64,000 nt of DNA from Tannerella forsythia (GCF_001006485.1 NZ_JUET01000129.1:51406-115405); one strand, 5' to 3'. Counted from the first letter of the stretch, positions 54,623 to 64,000 are shown. A program made the numbers and translations. The notes: generated by a model not told the origin, from the letters alone.

Positions 54623-55333
54623 TCAGTCGTGTACACGGGTGCCGATCGGTTCACCGAGCATCACTTTCTTCAGGTTTCCGACGGTATCCATATCGAATAC
54701 GATGAGCGGAAGGCCGTTTTCTTTGCACATCGTCGTGGCCGTCAGGTCCATCACCTTCAGGTTGCGACGATAAATTTCGTCGAACGTAATTTCGTCGAAT
54801 TTGACGGCCGACGGGTCTTTCTCCGGGTCGGCCGTATAGATTCCGTCTACGCGTGTACCCTTGAGCATCACGTCGGCTTCCACTTCGATGCTGCGCAGCG
54901 AGGAGGCCGTGTCGGTAGTGAAGAACGGATTGCCCGTGCCGCCGGCGATAATCACGACCTGTCCGGCTTCGAGACGTTCGACTGCCCGTGTCTTGCTGTA
55001 ATATTCGCCGATCGGTTCCATGCGAATGGCGGTCATGACGTAAGCCTTGATCCCCACGCCCTGAAGTGCCGAGCTTAGTGCCAAACTGTTGATGACTGTG
55101 GCCAGCATCCCCATTTGATCGCCTTTGACGCGATCGAAGCCCTTCGTTGTACCGCTCAGTCCGCGGAAAATGTTCCCCCCGCCGATGACGATCGCGATCT
55201 GAATCCCCATATCGGCAACCTCTTTGATCTGGGTTGCATATTCTGTGAGGCGCACCTCGTCAATACCGTATCCTGTGTTACCCATCAACGACTCGCCACT
55301 TAATTTCAGTAAAATCCGTTTGTATCTCATCAT
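54623..55333 (-). CDS. pyrH: UMP kinase
   Basis: A hexameric UMP kinase of the amino-acid-kinase fold, 236 residues. YKRILLKLSGESLMG near 5-19, IAIVIGGGNIFRGL near 46-59, GDQMGMLATVINSLAL near 70-85, VIIAGGTGNPFFTTDTASSLRSIEVEADVMLKGTRVDGIY near 125-164, and the C-terminal IVFDMDTVGNLKKVMLGE are all diagnostic. ATGs at 55333 and 55330 are the best starts; the frame extends to 55369 but passes through a TATGTTTG -7 box at 55359-55366. It stands alone. Confidence 0.95.
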   Translation of the reverse strand: MMRYKRILLKLSGESLMGNTGYGIDEVRLTEYATQIKEVADMGIQIAIVIGGGNIFRGLSGTTKGFDRVKGDQMGMLATVINSLALSSALQGVGIKAYVMTAIRMEPIGEYYSKTRAVERLEAGQVVIIAGGTGNPFFTTDTASSLRSIEVEADVMLKGTRVDGIYTADPEKDPSAVKFDEITFDEIYRRNLKVMDLTATTMCKENGLPLIVFDMDTVGNLKKVMLGEPIGTRVHD

Positions 55334-55568
55334 GATCGATTCTTGTCTTGAATTGCGGCAAACATACATAAAATCTTTGGAATATACGCCAGTTTAATCA
55401 AAAAGCAGAGACTTCAATCCAAAAAGCATCGAAGAATCATCCATAATCATTGATTGTCAGCCGATTGAAGTTTAGAGCATCCCTATACGATTTATCATTT
55501 AACCGCTGAAATGGCTTTCAGACTCCCTTTAAAAATAAAAATAAACGTTCGACTTAAACTTTTTCATT

Positions 55569-55576
55569 TATTTTTG
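55569..55576 (+). promoter_or_regulatory. Probable -7 promoter box for the ECF sigma gene
   Basis: TATTTTTG, 34 bases before the ATG of the sigma gene. Confidence 0.45.
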
Positions 55577-55609
55577 CACTCGCGTCTCTGATAGGAAGTC
55601 ACGGATGAA

Positions 55610-56146
55610 ATGAAAAAGATAAATGACATCGCCTCTCTCTATAATCTCTATGTAGACCATCTGTATACGTATGCCCTTTATTTGGGCTTCGATAAAGAGA
55701 CAATCATGGATGCCATTCACGATGTGTTCTGCAAATTAGCTGCCGACCAAAAAAAACTTCACGATGTATCGAATATAAAATTATACCTTTTCAGAGCCCT
55801 AAAAAACAGACTGTACGACATCTTTAAGACTCGACGCGAATATGTCGGGCTATCCATCATCGAATCACAAGAGATGCCCTTCGATATACAGATAACCATT
55901 GAAGATCCGCTCATCGACAGAGAAGAGCAGCAGCAAATAGAACATTCTGTAACAGAGATGCTCCGTAGTCTGACCGAACGCCAGCGAGAGATCGTTTATC
56001 TGCGTTATATTCAGGAATACGACTATGAACAGATTGCCGAATTGTTGCATATCAGCGTGCATGGTTGCCGGAAGCTGCTTTCCAAAGCGATGCAGAAGTT
56101 ACGCGATACGTATGGATTTAAGTCTATGCTTTTTCTTCTTCTCTGA
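55610..56146 (+). CDS. ECF sigma factor of the SusCD locus
   Basis: A 178-residue sigma-70-family ECF factor of the Bacteroidetes group paired with FecR proteins. Region 2 lies at about 15-80 (YALYLGFDKETIMDAIHDVFCKLAADQ), region 4 at about 118-168 (LTERQREIVYLRYIQEYDYEQIAELLHISVHGCRKLLSKAMQKLR). FecR follows 100 bases downstream, then SusC with an STN domain, the standard arrangement in which ligand binding to SusC reaches the sigma factor through FecR. Confidence 0.93.
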   Translation: MKKINDIASLYNLYVDHLYTYALYLGFDKETIMDAIHDVFCKLAADQKKLHDVSNIKLYLFRALKNRLYDIFKTRREYVGLSIIESQEMPFDIQITIEDPLIDREEQQQIEHSVTEMLRSLTERQREIVYLRYIQEYDYEQIAELLHISVHGCRKLLSKAMQKLRDTYGFKSMLFLLL

Positions 56147-56246
56147 AACTTTTGCATTAAATTTTTGATATTTTTCAAAAGAAGGGGATAAAAAATAAGT
56201 TCTGTCGTCTTTATAAAGAAAACAGGATTCAAATACATTGTTACAT

Positions 56247-57440
56247 ATGCCAAGTTATTCACATTATACGGACTTTTTAAAAGACGAACAGTTTATCCGG
56301 TGGCAATTGTTGCCGGATGAAGAGCTGAATGCTCGATGGCAGGATTTTATGGAGAAACATCCGCATCTGGATGAAGAGATTCGGCAGGCCATCCATTATT
56401 TGAAGACAACAGGCCTTAATAAGAACAGATTGAACGAAGAAGATCGCAGGCAACTTTTTCGGAGAATACAATCCACTATCGAACGAAACTCGAGAGCGAT
56501 AAAAGTACGCCGTATGATACGATATGCAGTAGCTTCATGTGCCGCCATCGCATTGGCCATTGCAGGGTTGCAATTGTTCAGGTTCATTCATCCGGAAGAA
56601 AGATCGGTAATGCCATTTGGTACGGAGCGGATTGTCGGTAATTTGTTGAACCATGAGGACATTCAACTTATCTCGGGCAAAGAGTCGCGATCCTTCCAAA
56701 ACAATATTAAATTAAATATCAGTGATAAAGGGGATATTACCGTTATGCAAGAAAATGAAAGAGAAGAGATGATTGATATGGACAAGGCCTCGATCAATCG
56801 ACTCGTTGTTCCATACGGGAAGCGAACACAGTTAACTTTGTCTGATGGTAGTAAAGTTTGGTTGAACTCAGGTACGGTGCTGGAGTTTCCGGCAGAATTT
56901 TCGGCCCAAAATCGTGAAATAAACTTGATGTCCGGAGAGATATACGCCGAAGTGGCTCCTGATAAAACAAAATCATTTTATGTGCATACGTCTGATTTTC
57001 ATGTAAAGGTGTACGGTACCAAGTTTAATATTTCACACTATTCCGATTCTCCCCAATCTGTAACGTTAGTAGAAGGAAGCGTAGCCCTTCGATCGGGAAC
57101 TGACAGCGAATGGTTCTTATCGCCCAATGAACAGGCAGTCTACAAGAAGAATGGAATGTTTGACAAACAAGCAGTAGATGTAAATAGCATCATCAGCTGG
57201 AAAGACGGGTATTTGACATTGGACAGGACTCCTGTGTCTGAGGTGTTGAAACAGATCGGACGGTATTATAACCTTGCGTTCGATTACAAAGCAGATGTGA
57301 ACTTGCAGAAACGGACGTGCACGGGGAAGATTTATCTGTCGGATAACCTTGACTATGTAATGACAACCGTAGCCTTGTTGTCGTCGACCGGATATGAGAA
57401 ACAAGGAAACAGGATATATATCATGAACGAACCGAATTAA
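56247..57440 (+). CDS. FecR-family anti-sigma factor
   Basis: A 397-residue anti-sigma factor. The cytoplasmic N-terminal part (residues 1-85) is followed by a helix near 88-108 (YAVASCAAIALAIAGLQLFRF) and a periplasmic FecR domain with VPYGKRTQLTLSDGSKVWLNSGTVLEFPAEFSAQNREINLMSGEIYAEV and YGTKFNISHYSDSPQSVTLVEGSVAL. A C-terminal STN-like DUF4974 segment (VSEVLKQIGRYYNLAFDYKADVNLQKRTCTGKI) ends it. It should bind the sigma factor at 55610 and the STN domain of the SusC at 57573. The frame begins at 56238, but MPSYSHYTDFLK at 56247 is the better start. Confidence 0.93.
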   Translation: MPSYSHYTDFLKDEQFIRWQLLPDEELNARWQDFMEKHPHLDEEIRQAIHYLKTTGLNKNRLNEEDRRQLFRRIQSTIERNSRAIKVRRMIRYAVASCAAIALAIAGLQLFRFIHPEERSVMPFGTERIVGNLLNHEDIQLISGKESRSFQNNIKLNISDKGDITVMQENEREEMIDMDKASINRLVVPYGKRTQLTLSDGSKVWLNSGTVLEFPAEFSAQNREINLMSGEIYAEVAPDKTKSFYVHTSDFHVKVYGTKFNISHYSDSPQSVTLVEGSVALRSGTDSEWFLSPNEQAVYKKNGMFDKQAVDVNSIISWKDGYLTLDRTPVSEVLKQIGRYYNLAFDYKADVNLQKRTCTGKIYLSDNLDYVMTTVALLSSTGYEKQGNRIYIMNEPN

Positions 57441-57491
57441 AAACCGATGATGCCTATGAGAAAGTTTAAATGACCTTTATAAAAAAAGATA

Positions 57492-57521
57492 GCCGGGCAG
57501 ATACCGCAAATATCGCCCGGC
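57492..57521 (+). terminator. GC-rich hairpin between fecR and susC
   Basis: GCCGGGC pairs with GCCCGGC and the inner GATA with TATC around a CCGCAAA loop. No U-run follows, so it may be a terminator or an mRNA-stability element that lowers read-through into susC. Confidence 0.55.
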
Positions 57522-57572
57522 CGAAGTGAAATTAATTATCAGGAATATTAATAATTAAAATCGTACAAATAT

Positions 57573-60500
57573 ATGAATAAACAATATATTGGGGAAAAAG
57601 CATCTCCCAATAAATTTAAATGTAGTTTAAAAATTAAAAGCATAAGAATCTTCACCTTTTGTGTGCTGTTTTTTTCGGCGATGAACAGCTATTCGCAGCA
57701 ATTTACCTTCAAACAGAAATCGATTACCCTTAAAGATATCTGCAATAAAATAGAGAAGGAAAGCGATTTTATCTTTGTTTTTTCGGATCATAGTGAAACC
57801 AAAATCAGTAAGAAAATTGATATTGATGTTCATGCAAAAAACGTAACGGATGTTTTGGATATCATCTTCTCCGGTACGGGGCTTGCTTACAGGATACTGG
57901 ATAAACAGATTGTCGTTTATGAGAAAAAGAGTATGCCGACGGAGGAGAGGCCCAGGCAGAGGAATGTGATTATCGGAGCGGTTGTAGATGCGAAGACCGG
58001 CGATCCGCTGGCCGGTGCCTCGATCCTCGTGAAGAACTCCGATCCTCCGCGCGGAGCGACGGCCGATGCGGACGGAAAATTTGAACTTACAGCGACCTCG
58101 GGCGATGTTCTCGTCGTGAGTTTTATCGGATATGTTACCAAAGACGTTCATATCGGGAATCAAAAGATTCTGAGTATTCCGCTCTCGGAAGATGCGCAGG
58201 CATTAGGCGAGGTCGTGGTGTCGGCCTTTAATACGGGACAGAAGAAAGCGACCATGACAGGCTCGATACAAACCTTGCGTCCGAGTGATCTGAAAGTTCC
58301 GGCCACGAATCTGTCGACGGCTTTTGCCGGGCGTCTGGCCGGAGTAATCGCCTATCAGCGCAGCGGGGAGCCGGGGAGTAACGGTGCCGATTTCTTTATA
58401 CGCGGTATCTCGACGATGAGCGGTGTGAACAGCCCGTTGATTATTCTTGACGGGGTAGAAGTCTCGAAGGCAGACTTAGACGCCTTAGACCCCGAAGTGA
58501 TCGACGCATTTTCCGTATTAAAGGATGCAACGGCTTCTGCCATGTACGGTACACGCGGAGCGAACGGGGTGCTTATCATTAAGACGAAAAACGGAGCCGA
58601 TCTGGATAAACCGATTATAGGTGTACGTATGGAGTCGTATGTAAACACGCCGATCAACGTACCTCAAGTAACCGATCCCATTACGTTTATGCGCATGTTC
58701 AACGAGGCTGTCACCAATCAGGGTACCGATGCACTCTTGTATTCACGGGAGAAAATGGAGGGGACTTTGAAGGGACTCGATCCTTATTTGTATCCGAATG
58801 TTGATTGGTATAAAGAACTGTTTAATTCCGCCACGTTTAATCAGAAAGCGAATTTTAATGTGCGGGGTGGTACGAGTAAGATTACCTACTTCATGAATGT
58901 GAACGGTGTACACGAGAGCGGTATGCTTAGAGGGCGCAGCAAGGATTTCTTCTCGTTCGACAATAACATTAACTATATGAAGTATGCTTTTCAGAACAAT
59001 ATCGACTTCAACCTGTCCAAGCGGTCTAAGATCGGGCTTAACCTGAATGTGCAGCTTAACAGCCTGCATGGCCCCATTACGGCCAGTAACGGAGGAGGAG
59101 GGATCGGCAACATCTTCAATGCCATTATGCAGAATAACCCGGTGGACTTTCCGATTATGTATCCGCAAGGAACTGATCCGTGGTATCATTGGGGAGGGAC
59201 GCGTATCGGTTCTACGCCGATCGAGAATCCGATGATTGTGGCCACTGCGGGTTATAAGGACATGTTCGAGAGTACGGTTGTAGCCATTCTCAATTACAGT
59301 CAAAAACTGGACTTTATCACCAAAGGCCTTGGCTTTAAAGCGCTCTTCTCATTCAAGAACTGGAGTCGAACGACGAATTTCCGTTATCAGGGATACAATA
59401 AGTATTTCCTTGAAGGAGTGACAACCGGCCCGGACGGTAAGACCGTCTATAAGCAGGTTTCGGAAAGCGGATCGCCTTCCAAGCCGAATTTGAATGCCGG
59501 ATCAGGAGTGAGCGGAGACCGAAGCTACTATTTCCAGAGCTACTTGGATTATAACCGGTCGTTCAACGATCATAATGTTTCTGCCATGCTGCTCTATAAC
59601 ATGAGCGAATATAATAACAATGTGATCGGGAACAATAATCTCATCGGGTCGCTGCCCAAGCGTAAGATAGGTTTTGCCGGACGTGTTACCTATGATTATG
59701 CTCACCGATATATGTTTGAAGTCAATGCAGGATACAATGGCTCGGAAAACTTTGCAGCGGGACACCGCTTCGGTTTCTTTCCGTCCGTCGCTGCCGGATG
59801 GAATATCAGTGAAGAAAAATTCTGGAAATCGCTCAAGCCGATCGTGTCGAATTTTAAAATACGCTCTTCGTACGGTTTGGTAGGAAATGACCAGATTGGC
59901 GGCGAACGATTCATCTACATGGGAATCGTTACGCTGAATAATACGCCGGGGTATACGACCGGATACGACGGTTCGACGATAGAGCACAAAGGCCCCACTT
60001 ATTCGCGACTTCAAAACGATAACATCACTTGGGAAATAGGACGGAAGTTCAATTTGGGCGTGGATCTGCAGTTGTTCGATGCGCTGAATCTCACGATCGA
60101 TATGTTTAGCGAAATACGCAGTAATATCTTCCAGCAAAAACAATCGATCCCGAACTCGTTCGGTACGGCCGACACAAAGATATTCGGGAATTATGCCAAA
60201 GTGAAGAACCGGGGATTCGATGCTGCGATAGATTACGGCAAGCGGATTAACAAAGACTTTTCACTGCAATTCCGAGGTTCTTTTACTTTTGCCCGCAATC
60301 AGGTGCTCGAGTATGATGAAGCGCCGGGCTTGCGTCCCGCACTTCGCAGAGTCGGTCGCCGGTTGAATACCTATATGGGATATGTGGCCAACGGACTGTA
60401 TATTGATCAGGCTGATATTGAGAACAATCCCAAGTCTACATTGGGAAACATTACGATTGCTCCGGGCGATATAAAATATGTGGATCAGCCCGATGCCGAC

Positions 60501-61019
60501 GGAAAGTACGACGGACAGATTACGTCGGACGACCGGGTTGAGATCGGCTATCCCCATATCCCCGAAATTATTTACGGCTTTGGCCCTTCCATGAAGTATC
60601 GCCATGTGGATCTGTCGTTCTTCTTTCAGGGGCAGTCGAATGTGTCGCTTATGATGAATGGTTTTCATCCCTTCGGCACACAGGAACGGCGGAATGTACT
60701 GCAATGGATAGCCGACGACTATTGGAGTAAGGACAATCAGAACGTCCATGCGCGCTATCCGCGTCTGACGCATCATTATAACGATCATAACCGACAATAT
60801 TCCACGTATTGGCTGCGTGACGCATCATTCTTGAAGCTGAAAAATCTGGAGATCGGTTACACGTACAAATCCGTACGTATCTATGCCAGTGCAACGAATC
60901 TGTTCACCCTCTCCAAATTTAAACTTTGGGACCCTGAACTGGGAGGAGGAAGCGGCATGAGCTACCCCTTGCAGCGCACATATAATCTGGGACTGCAAAT
61001 TAAATTCAACGATAAATAG
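57573..61019 (+). CDS. SusC/RagA-type TonB-dependent receptor with STN domain
   Basis: A 1148-residue outer-membrane importer. After a signal peptide ending SYSQ, an STN domain at about 45-115 (SITLKDICNKIEKESDFIFVFSDHS...VDVLDIIFSGTGLAYRILDKQIVVYE) contacts FecR. A carboxypeptidase-regulatory-like domain (VIIGAVVDAKTGDPLAGASILVKN) and the plug (ALGEVVVSAFNTGQKKA, GRLAGVIAYQRSGEPGSNGADFFIRGIST, LKDATASAMYGTRGANGVLIIKTK) follow, then the 22-strand barrel. It forms a pair with the SusD at 61047 and imports a glycan or peptide. The ligand is not evident because no glycoside hydrolase is in view. Confidence 0.95.
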   Translation: MNKQYIGEKASPNKFKCSLKIKSIRIFTFCVLFFSAMNSYSQQFTFKQKSITLKDICNKIEKESDFIFVFSDHSETKISKKIDIDVHAKNVTDVLDIIFSGTGLAYRILDKQIVVYEKKSMPTEERPRQRNVIIGAVVDAKTGDPLAGASILVKNSDPPRGATADADGKFELTATSGDVLVVSFIGYVTKDVHIGNQKILSIPLSEDAQALGEVVVSAFNTGQKKATMTGSIQTLRPSDLKVPATNLSTAFAGRLAGVIAYQRSGEPGSNGADFFIRGISTMSGVNSPLIILDGVEVSKADLDALDPEVIDAFSVLKDATASAMYGTRGANGVLIIKTKNGADLDKPIIGVRMESYVNTPINVPQVTDPITFMRMFNEAVTNQGTDALLYSREKMEGTLKGLDPYLYPNVDWYKELFNSATFNQKANFNVRGGTSKITYFMNVNGVHESGMLRGRSKDFFSFDNNINYMKYAFQNNIDFNLSKRSKIGLNLNVQLNSLHGPITASNGGGGIGNIFNAIMQNNPVDFPIMYPQGTDPWYHWGGTRIGSTPIENPMIVATAGYKDMFESTVVAILNYSQKLDFITKGLGFKALFSFKNWSRTTNFRYQGYNKYFLEGVTTGPDGKTVYKQVSESGSPSKPNLNAGSGVSGDRSYYFQSYLDYNRSFNDHNVSAMLLYNMSEYNNNVIGNNNLIGSLPKRKIGFAGRVTYDYAHRYMFEVNAGYNGSENFAAGHRFGFFPSVAAGWNISEEKFWKSLKPIVSNFKIRSSYGLVGNDQIGGERFIYMGIVTLNNTPGYTTGYDGSTIEHKGPTYSRLQNDNITWEIGRKFNLGVDLQLFDALNLTIDMFSEIRSNIFQQKQSIPNSFGTADTKIFGNYAKVKNRGFDAAIDYGKRINKDFSLQFRGSFTFARNQVLEYDEAPGLRPALRRVGRRLNTYMGYVANGLYIDQADIENNPKSTLGNITIAPGDIKYVDQPDADGKYDGQITSDDRVEIGYPHIPEIIYGFGPSMKYRHVDLSFFFQGQSNVSLMMNGFHPFGTQERRNVLQWIADDYWSKDNQNVHARYPRLTHHYNDHNRQYSTYWLRDASFLKLKNLEIGYTYKSVRIYASATNLFTLSKFKLWDPELGGGSGMSYPLQRTYNLGLQIKFNDK

Positions 61020-61046
61020 TGTTTGTTCGATTAATATATAAAGATC

Positions 61047-62936
61047 ATGAAGATAGGATATAAAATACTTGTTTTAGTACTGATTGTGGCAGGCTTTGCT
61101 TCCTGCAACTTTTTGGATGTCGTACCTGATGAACGGACTACGGATACCGACACGTATGCCGGACGCAACAACGGGATCGATTATCTGTACTCGTGTTACG
61201 CCTACCTGCCTAACCCCGCCAATACGCCGGGAGGACTTGACCTCCTTACGGGTGATGAGGTGATCACCGCTTTCGAGCACGAAACATTCGCTGCTTTCCC
61301 GAAGGGAAACTATTCGGCATCGGCACCCGTAATTTCGTATTGGAACACGTTCTTTCAAGGGCTTCGGCAATGTTACATGTTTATGGAAAGAATCGACAAA
61401 TTTCCCGATACGACCATCGATGAGAAGAAAGATTATCGAGCTCAGGCCAAATTCCTGATCGCATATTATCATTTTTTGCTTGCGCGTGCTTACGGGCCGA
61501 TTTTGCTCATTAAAGAAACTCCTTCGACCGATATTCTTGCCGCTGACTATCCGGGCCGGGAACCTTTCGACGAATGTGTGAACTGGATTTGCGATCTGCT
61601 CGACGAAGCTGCGAAAGACCTTCCTCCCAAACGTGATATCAAGACGCAATACGGTTTGGCAACCAGCGTGATGGCCAAAGCCGTGAAAGCCAAAATGCGA
61701 CTTTATGCCGCTTCGCCGCTTTTCAACGGAAACAGTATGTATGCCGATTTCAAAGACAGGCAAGGGAGGCTACTCATGCCCGCTGCGTATGATCCGCAGA
61801 AATGGGTGAAGGCGCGTGAAGCGATCAAAGAAGCCATCGATCTGGCCGAAACCAGCGGACATGCGCTGTATGCGAATGATGCGTATCGTAACGGCGATAA
61901 CTCGGCCAATCGATTTCCCGAAGTCGGAGTGGTACGGCGCATGCGTACATTGACGCTCGACTGGAAAGGAGCTGCCAATCCGGAAGTCCTGTTTGCCGAT
62001 ACGCGGGGCGAAGGATATTATGATCTGCAACTCAAATCCATGGCAAGAACATCGGCCGATAACGGAGCAAATGGCGTTTCTCTCACTTGGGCTATGCTCA
62101 ACCGCTTTTATACGAAGAATGGTCTTCCGTGGGATGAAGATCCGGCATTTAAGTCGGAAAATAAACTTGCGGTCGTCAGTATTGATGCCGCACACGCCGC
62201 TTACGGAAAAGAGGGAGAAAAGACGATCGCTTTCAACCTGAATCGTGAACCGCGCTTCTATGCATGGGTCGGTTTTCAGGGCGGTTACTTTGAAATACTG
62301 AACGGCGATGACAACGCCTATCCCATTCCTGCGTATATGACGGAGCGAGGACGTGTCATACTGAGTTTTTTTAAGAATGGGAATCAGGGGCGAAAGAACC
62401 GTACCAATAACTATTCGCCCGCCGGATACCTGAATAAGAAAGGGACGGACCCGAACATGATCATGAAAAAGTCGGGGTTCACCCGTTTAGTCTATCCGTG
62501 GCCGGTGATTCGTCTGGCCGATCTGTATCTGGCTTATGCCGAGGCATGCGTGGAAACGGACGATTTGGAGACGGCCAAGACCTACCTGAATCGTGTACGG
62601 GTGCGTGCCGGAATCCCTACGGTAGAGACTGCCTGGAATGGCATCGCCGTACTTGATCAGGCCAAACTCCGCCAAATTGTACGTCAGGAACGTCAGATTG
62701 AGTTTTATCTTGAGAATCAAAACTTCTGGGATATGCGTCGCTGGCTGCTGGCAGAAAAGGCTTTCGGCAAAAAAGCACAGGGTTTGAATATCGAGGCGAA
62801 CAATATCGACGACTTCGCGCAACTCAAAGAAATCGCGTTTGAACGCAAGTTTGAGTCTCCGAAAAACTATCTGTTGCCTATCCCGAGTGCGGATATCAAC
62901 CGAAATCCCAAACTTGTCAATAATCCCGGTTACTAA
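61047..62936 (+). CDS. SusD/RagB-type surface lipoprotein
   Basis: A 629-residue outer-membrane lipoprotein that caps the SusC barrel and captures ligand. The signal is IGYKILVLVLIVAGFASC with lipid-anchored Cys20 followed by NFLDVVPDE. It has the SusD pattern of TPR-like helices (AQAKFLIAYYHFLLARAYGPILLI near 130-153, AVKAKMRLYAASPLFN near 210, and VIRLADLYLAYAEACVETDDLETAKTYLNRVRVRAGI near 485-520) and the final RNPKLVNNPGY. Start 27 bases after susC. Length is longer than most SusD (500-550), suggesting insertions in ligand-binding loops. Confidence 0.95.
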   Translation: MKIGYKILVLVLIVAGFASCNFLDVVPDERTTDTDTYAGRNNGIDYLYSCYAYLPNPANTPGGLDLLTGDEVITAFEHETFAAFPKGNYSASAPVISYWNTFFQGLRQCYMFMERIDKFPDTTIDEKKDYRAQAKFLIAYYHFLLARAYGPILLIKETPSTDILAADYPGREPFDECVNWICDLLDEAAKDLPPKRDIKTQYGLATSVMAKAVKAKMRLYAASPLFNGNSMYADFKDRQGRLLMPAAYDPQKWVKAREAIKEAIDLAETSGHALYANDAYRNGDNSANRFPEVGVVRRMRTLTLDWKGAANPEVLFADTRGEGYYDLQLKSMARTSADNGANGVSLTWAMLNRFYTKNGLPWDEDPAFKSENKLAVVSIDAAHAAYGKEGEKTIAFNLNREPRFYAWVGFQGGYFEILNGDDNAYPIPAYMTERGRVILSFFKNGNQGRKNRTNNYSPAGYLNKKGTDPNMIMKKSGFTRLVYPWPVIRLADLYLAYAEACVETDDLETAKTYLNRVRVRAGIPTVETAWNGIAVLDQAKLRQIVRQERQIEFYLENQNFWDMRRWLLAEKAFGKKAQGLNIEANNIDDFAQLKEIAFERKFESPKNYLLPIPSADINRNPKLVNNPGY

Positions 62937-62958
62937 CATCTAACAATTTATACGGACT

Positions 62959-63873
62959 ATGAGAAAGATATTTTTATATGCTTGCGCAGGCGCTTTGATA
63001 TTGTTTGCGTATACCGGATGCCAGAAAGAGGATTCAGGTCCTTTGCCTGTTAATATCGATGCATCTTCATTAGCGGTCGAATCGCAGGAAGGCGCCGTTA
63101 AGATAAGTTGGAAGATTCCCGAAGCAGCCAATTATCACTATATTCGGGTAACCTACCAACACCCCGGCACTGGAAAAGAACACCGTCGTTTGGCCAGTAT
63201 GTATGCCGATCATATCGTGATCGACAACTTGTTGAAACGCTATGGCCCCATCGAATTCAAATTAGTGCCCGTAACCGAACGCGGACGTGAAGGTGAAGTA
63301 CGTACCGTGACGGCCGAGGCACGCGCGTTACCTAAAGTAATGAAAATCGTTACGTCGTCGAAAAAACAGATGACCGTAGACCCGACGCAGATTTGGGCCA
63401 GCAATCCTCAAAACGATCAGGAAGGGCAGGTAGCCAGTCTGGTCGATAATGATTACAAAACGATTCTTCATTTCAGTTGGAGCAATCCCAAGCCTTTTCC
63501 GCATTATATTGTGATGAAGATGCCCGATCCGGTCCAAACGTTGAGTTTCTTTCTGAAAAATCGCACGCATGCCAACAACAATAATCGCCCCAAGAGTATG
63601 AACCTTTGGGTGAGTGCTGCCTTCGACGGAACAACTTTCCGTCCGTCCGATTTCTCGGCACACAAAGTGGCCGAATTCAGAGGAATGCCGGAAGGTAGCG
63701 GTACGGAAGTCGTCTCTCCGGGATATCTTCTCCCTTCTCCGATGCAGTATGTCTGGTTTGAAGTACTCGAGCCTCACGGAAGTCAACAATGGTTTTCTGT
63801 GGCGGAAATAAAACTTTACCGGTATAAAATAGAAATATATGATCCGGAAACGGGAGAAACGACGGTATTATAA
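62959..63873 (+). CDS. Surface lipoprotein of the SusCD locus
   Basis: A 304-residue lipoprotein (signal MRKIFLYACAGALILFAYTGC, lipid-anchored Cys21). The first domain (residues 25-130) looks like an Ig/fibronectin-III-type fold (VKISWKIPEAANYHYIRVTYQHPG, VIDNLLKRYGPIEFKLVPVTERGREG). The second (150-290) is like a discoidin/F5-8C carbohydrate-binding domain (DNDYKTILHFSWSNPKPFPHYIVMKMPDP, WVSAAFDGTTF, WFSVAEIKLYRY). The pair resembles surface glycan-binding proteins that follow SusCD genes, but I do not recognise a named family. It is the last gene before a strong terminator. Confidence 0.85.
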   Translation: MRKIFLYACAGALILFAYTGCQKEDSGPLPVNIDASSLAVESQEGAVKISWKIPEAANYHYIRVTYQHPGTGKEHRRLASMYADHIVIDNLLKRYGPIEFKLVPVTERGREGEVRTVTAEARALPKVMKIVTSSKKQMTVDPTQIWASNPQNDQEGQVASLVDNDYKTILHFSWSNPKPFPHYIVMKMPDPVQTLSFFLKNRTHANNNNRPKSMNLWVSAAFDGTTFRPSDFSAHKVAEFRGMPEGSGTEVVSPGYLLPSPMQYVWFEVLEPHGSQQWFSVAEIKLYRYKIEIYDPETGETTVL

Positions 63874-63893
63874 TTCACTTATCTTATTGTCTC

Positions 63894-63937
63894 GGAAAGC
63901 ACCCTCGCCTTTCCCTTACCTGTAGAGGGTGCTTTCC
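63894..63937 (+). terminator. Strong hairpin terminator after the SusCD locus
   Basis: GGAAAGCACCCTC (63894-63906) pairs perfectly with GAGGGTGCTTTCC (63925-63937). The remaining bases to the window end hold nothing I can support. Confidence 0.85.
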
Positions 63938-64000
63938 TTATGTACAAAGCCTCTCTTTGCTTAAGCGCCGGTCACTCTTGCTTACGCGATATAAGTTTCC

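Noticed and set aside
54629-55078. A 149-codon plus-strand frame over pyrH
   Set aside because: Shadow of pyrH on the opposite strand, with no start context or family-like sequence.

Overview
The window looks like chromosomal DNA of a Gram-negative Bacteroidales bacterium, most likely of the Porphyromonadaceae/Tannerellaceae group. Three kinds of evidence support this. It carries three type IX secretion genes (porX, porZ, and porQ in the order porQ-cmk-ispH). It has a SusC/SusD pair with an ECF sigma/FecR regulator. Promoters repeatedly show the Bacteroidetes -7 box TAnnTTTG. The genus is inference. I see no rRNA, CRISPR array or intact insertion sequence; the only RNA gene seen is one tRNA-Ser(GGA).

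Layout. (1) 0-1.6 kb: end of an Acg-like nitroreductase and a Sir2 deacylase. (2) 1.6-7.4 kb: an inserted block bounded by two 189-bp direct copies of the sir2 3' end. It holds an AAA ATPase and a tightly coupled leftward operon of a UbiA-type prenyl-phosphate phosphoribosyltransferase, a HAD phosphatase, a broken sugar-nucleotide-type epimerase and a GT-C-like membrane protein. (3) 7.6-9.6 kb: a four-gene module of DUF4252 lipoprotein, ECF sigma factor, membrane anti-sigma-like protein and second DUF4252 protein. (4) 9.7-16.9 kb: porX-tsaE, a DegT aminotransferase with metG, and a DEAD-box helicase. (5) 17.1-19.2 kb: a decaying accessory island with a SLOG/DprA-like protein, a frameshifted RhuM gene and a truncated PLD-type helicase gene. 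(6) 19.4-45 kb: mostly housekeeping and envelope genes (TPR/OmpA-like lipoprotein, aroA, pckA, alkD, 2-hydroxyacid dehydrogenase, SpmAB fusion, ybeY, leuS, yitT, rdgB, porZ, acyl-CoA ligase, LysE exporter, ispH-cmk-porQ, tonB). (7) 44.5-49.6 kb: prenyl diphosphate synthase, tatD, tRNA-Ser, an exbB-exbD-exbD energiser operon, and an Lrp regulator. (8) 49.9-54.4 kb: a Na+-pumping methylmalonyl-CoA decarboxylase operon with methylmalonyl-CoA epimerase, the terminal steps of propionate formation. (9) 54.6-64 kb: pyrH, then an ECF sigma/FecR/SusC/SusD/lipoprotein uptake locus ended by a strong hairpin.

Together the genes suggest an anaerobic, amino-acid or glycan-using, propionate-forming bacterium with a type IX secretion system and TonB-driven outer-membrane uptake. 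The two accessory regions, the sir2-flanked block and the RhuM island, both carry broken genes and are the least explained parts.
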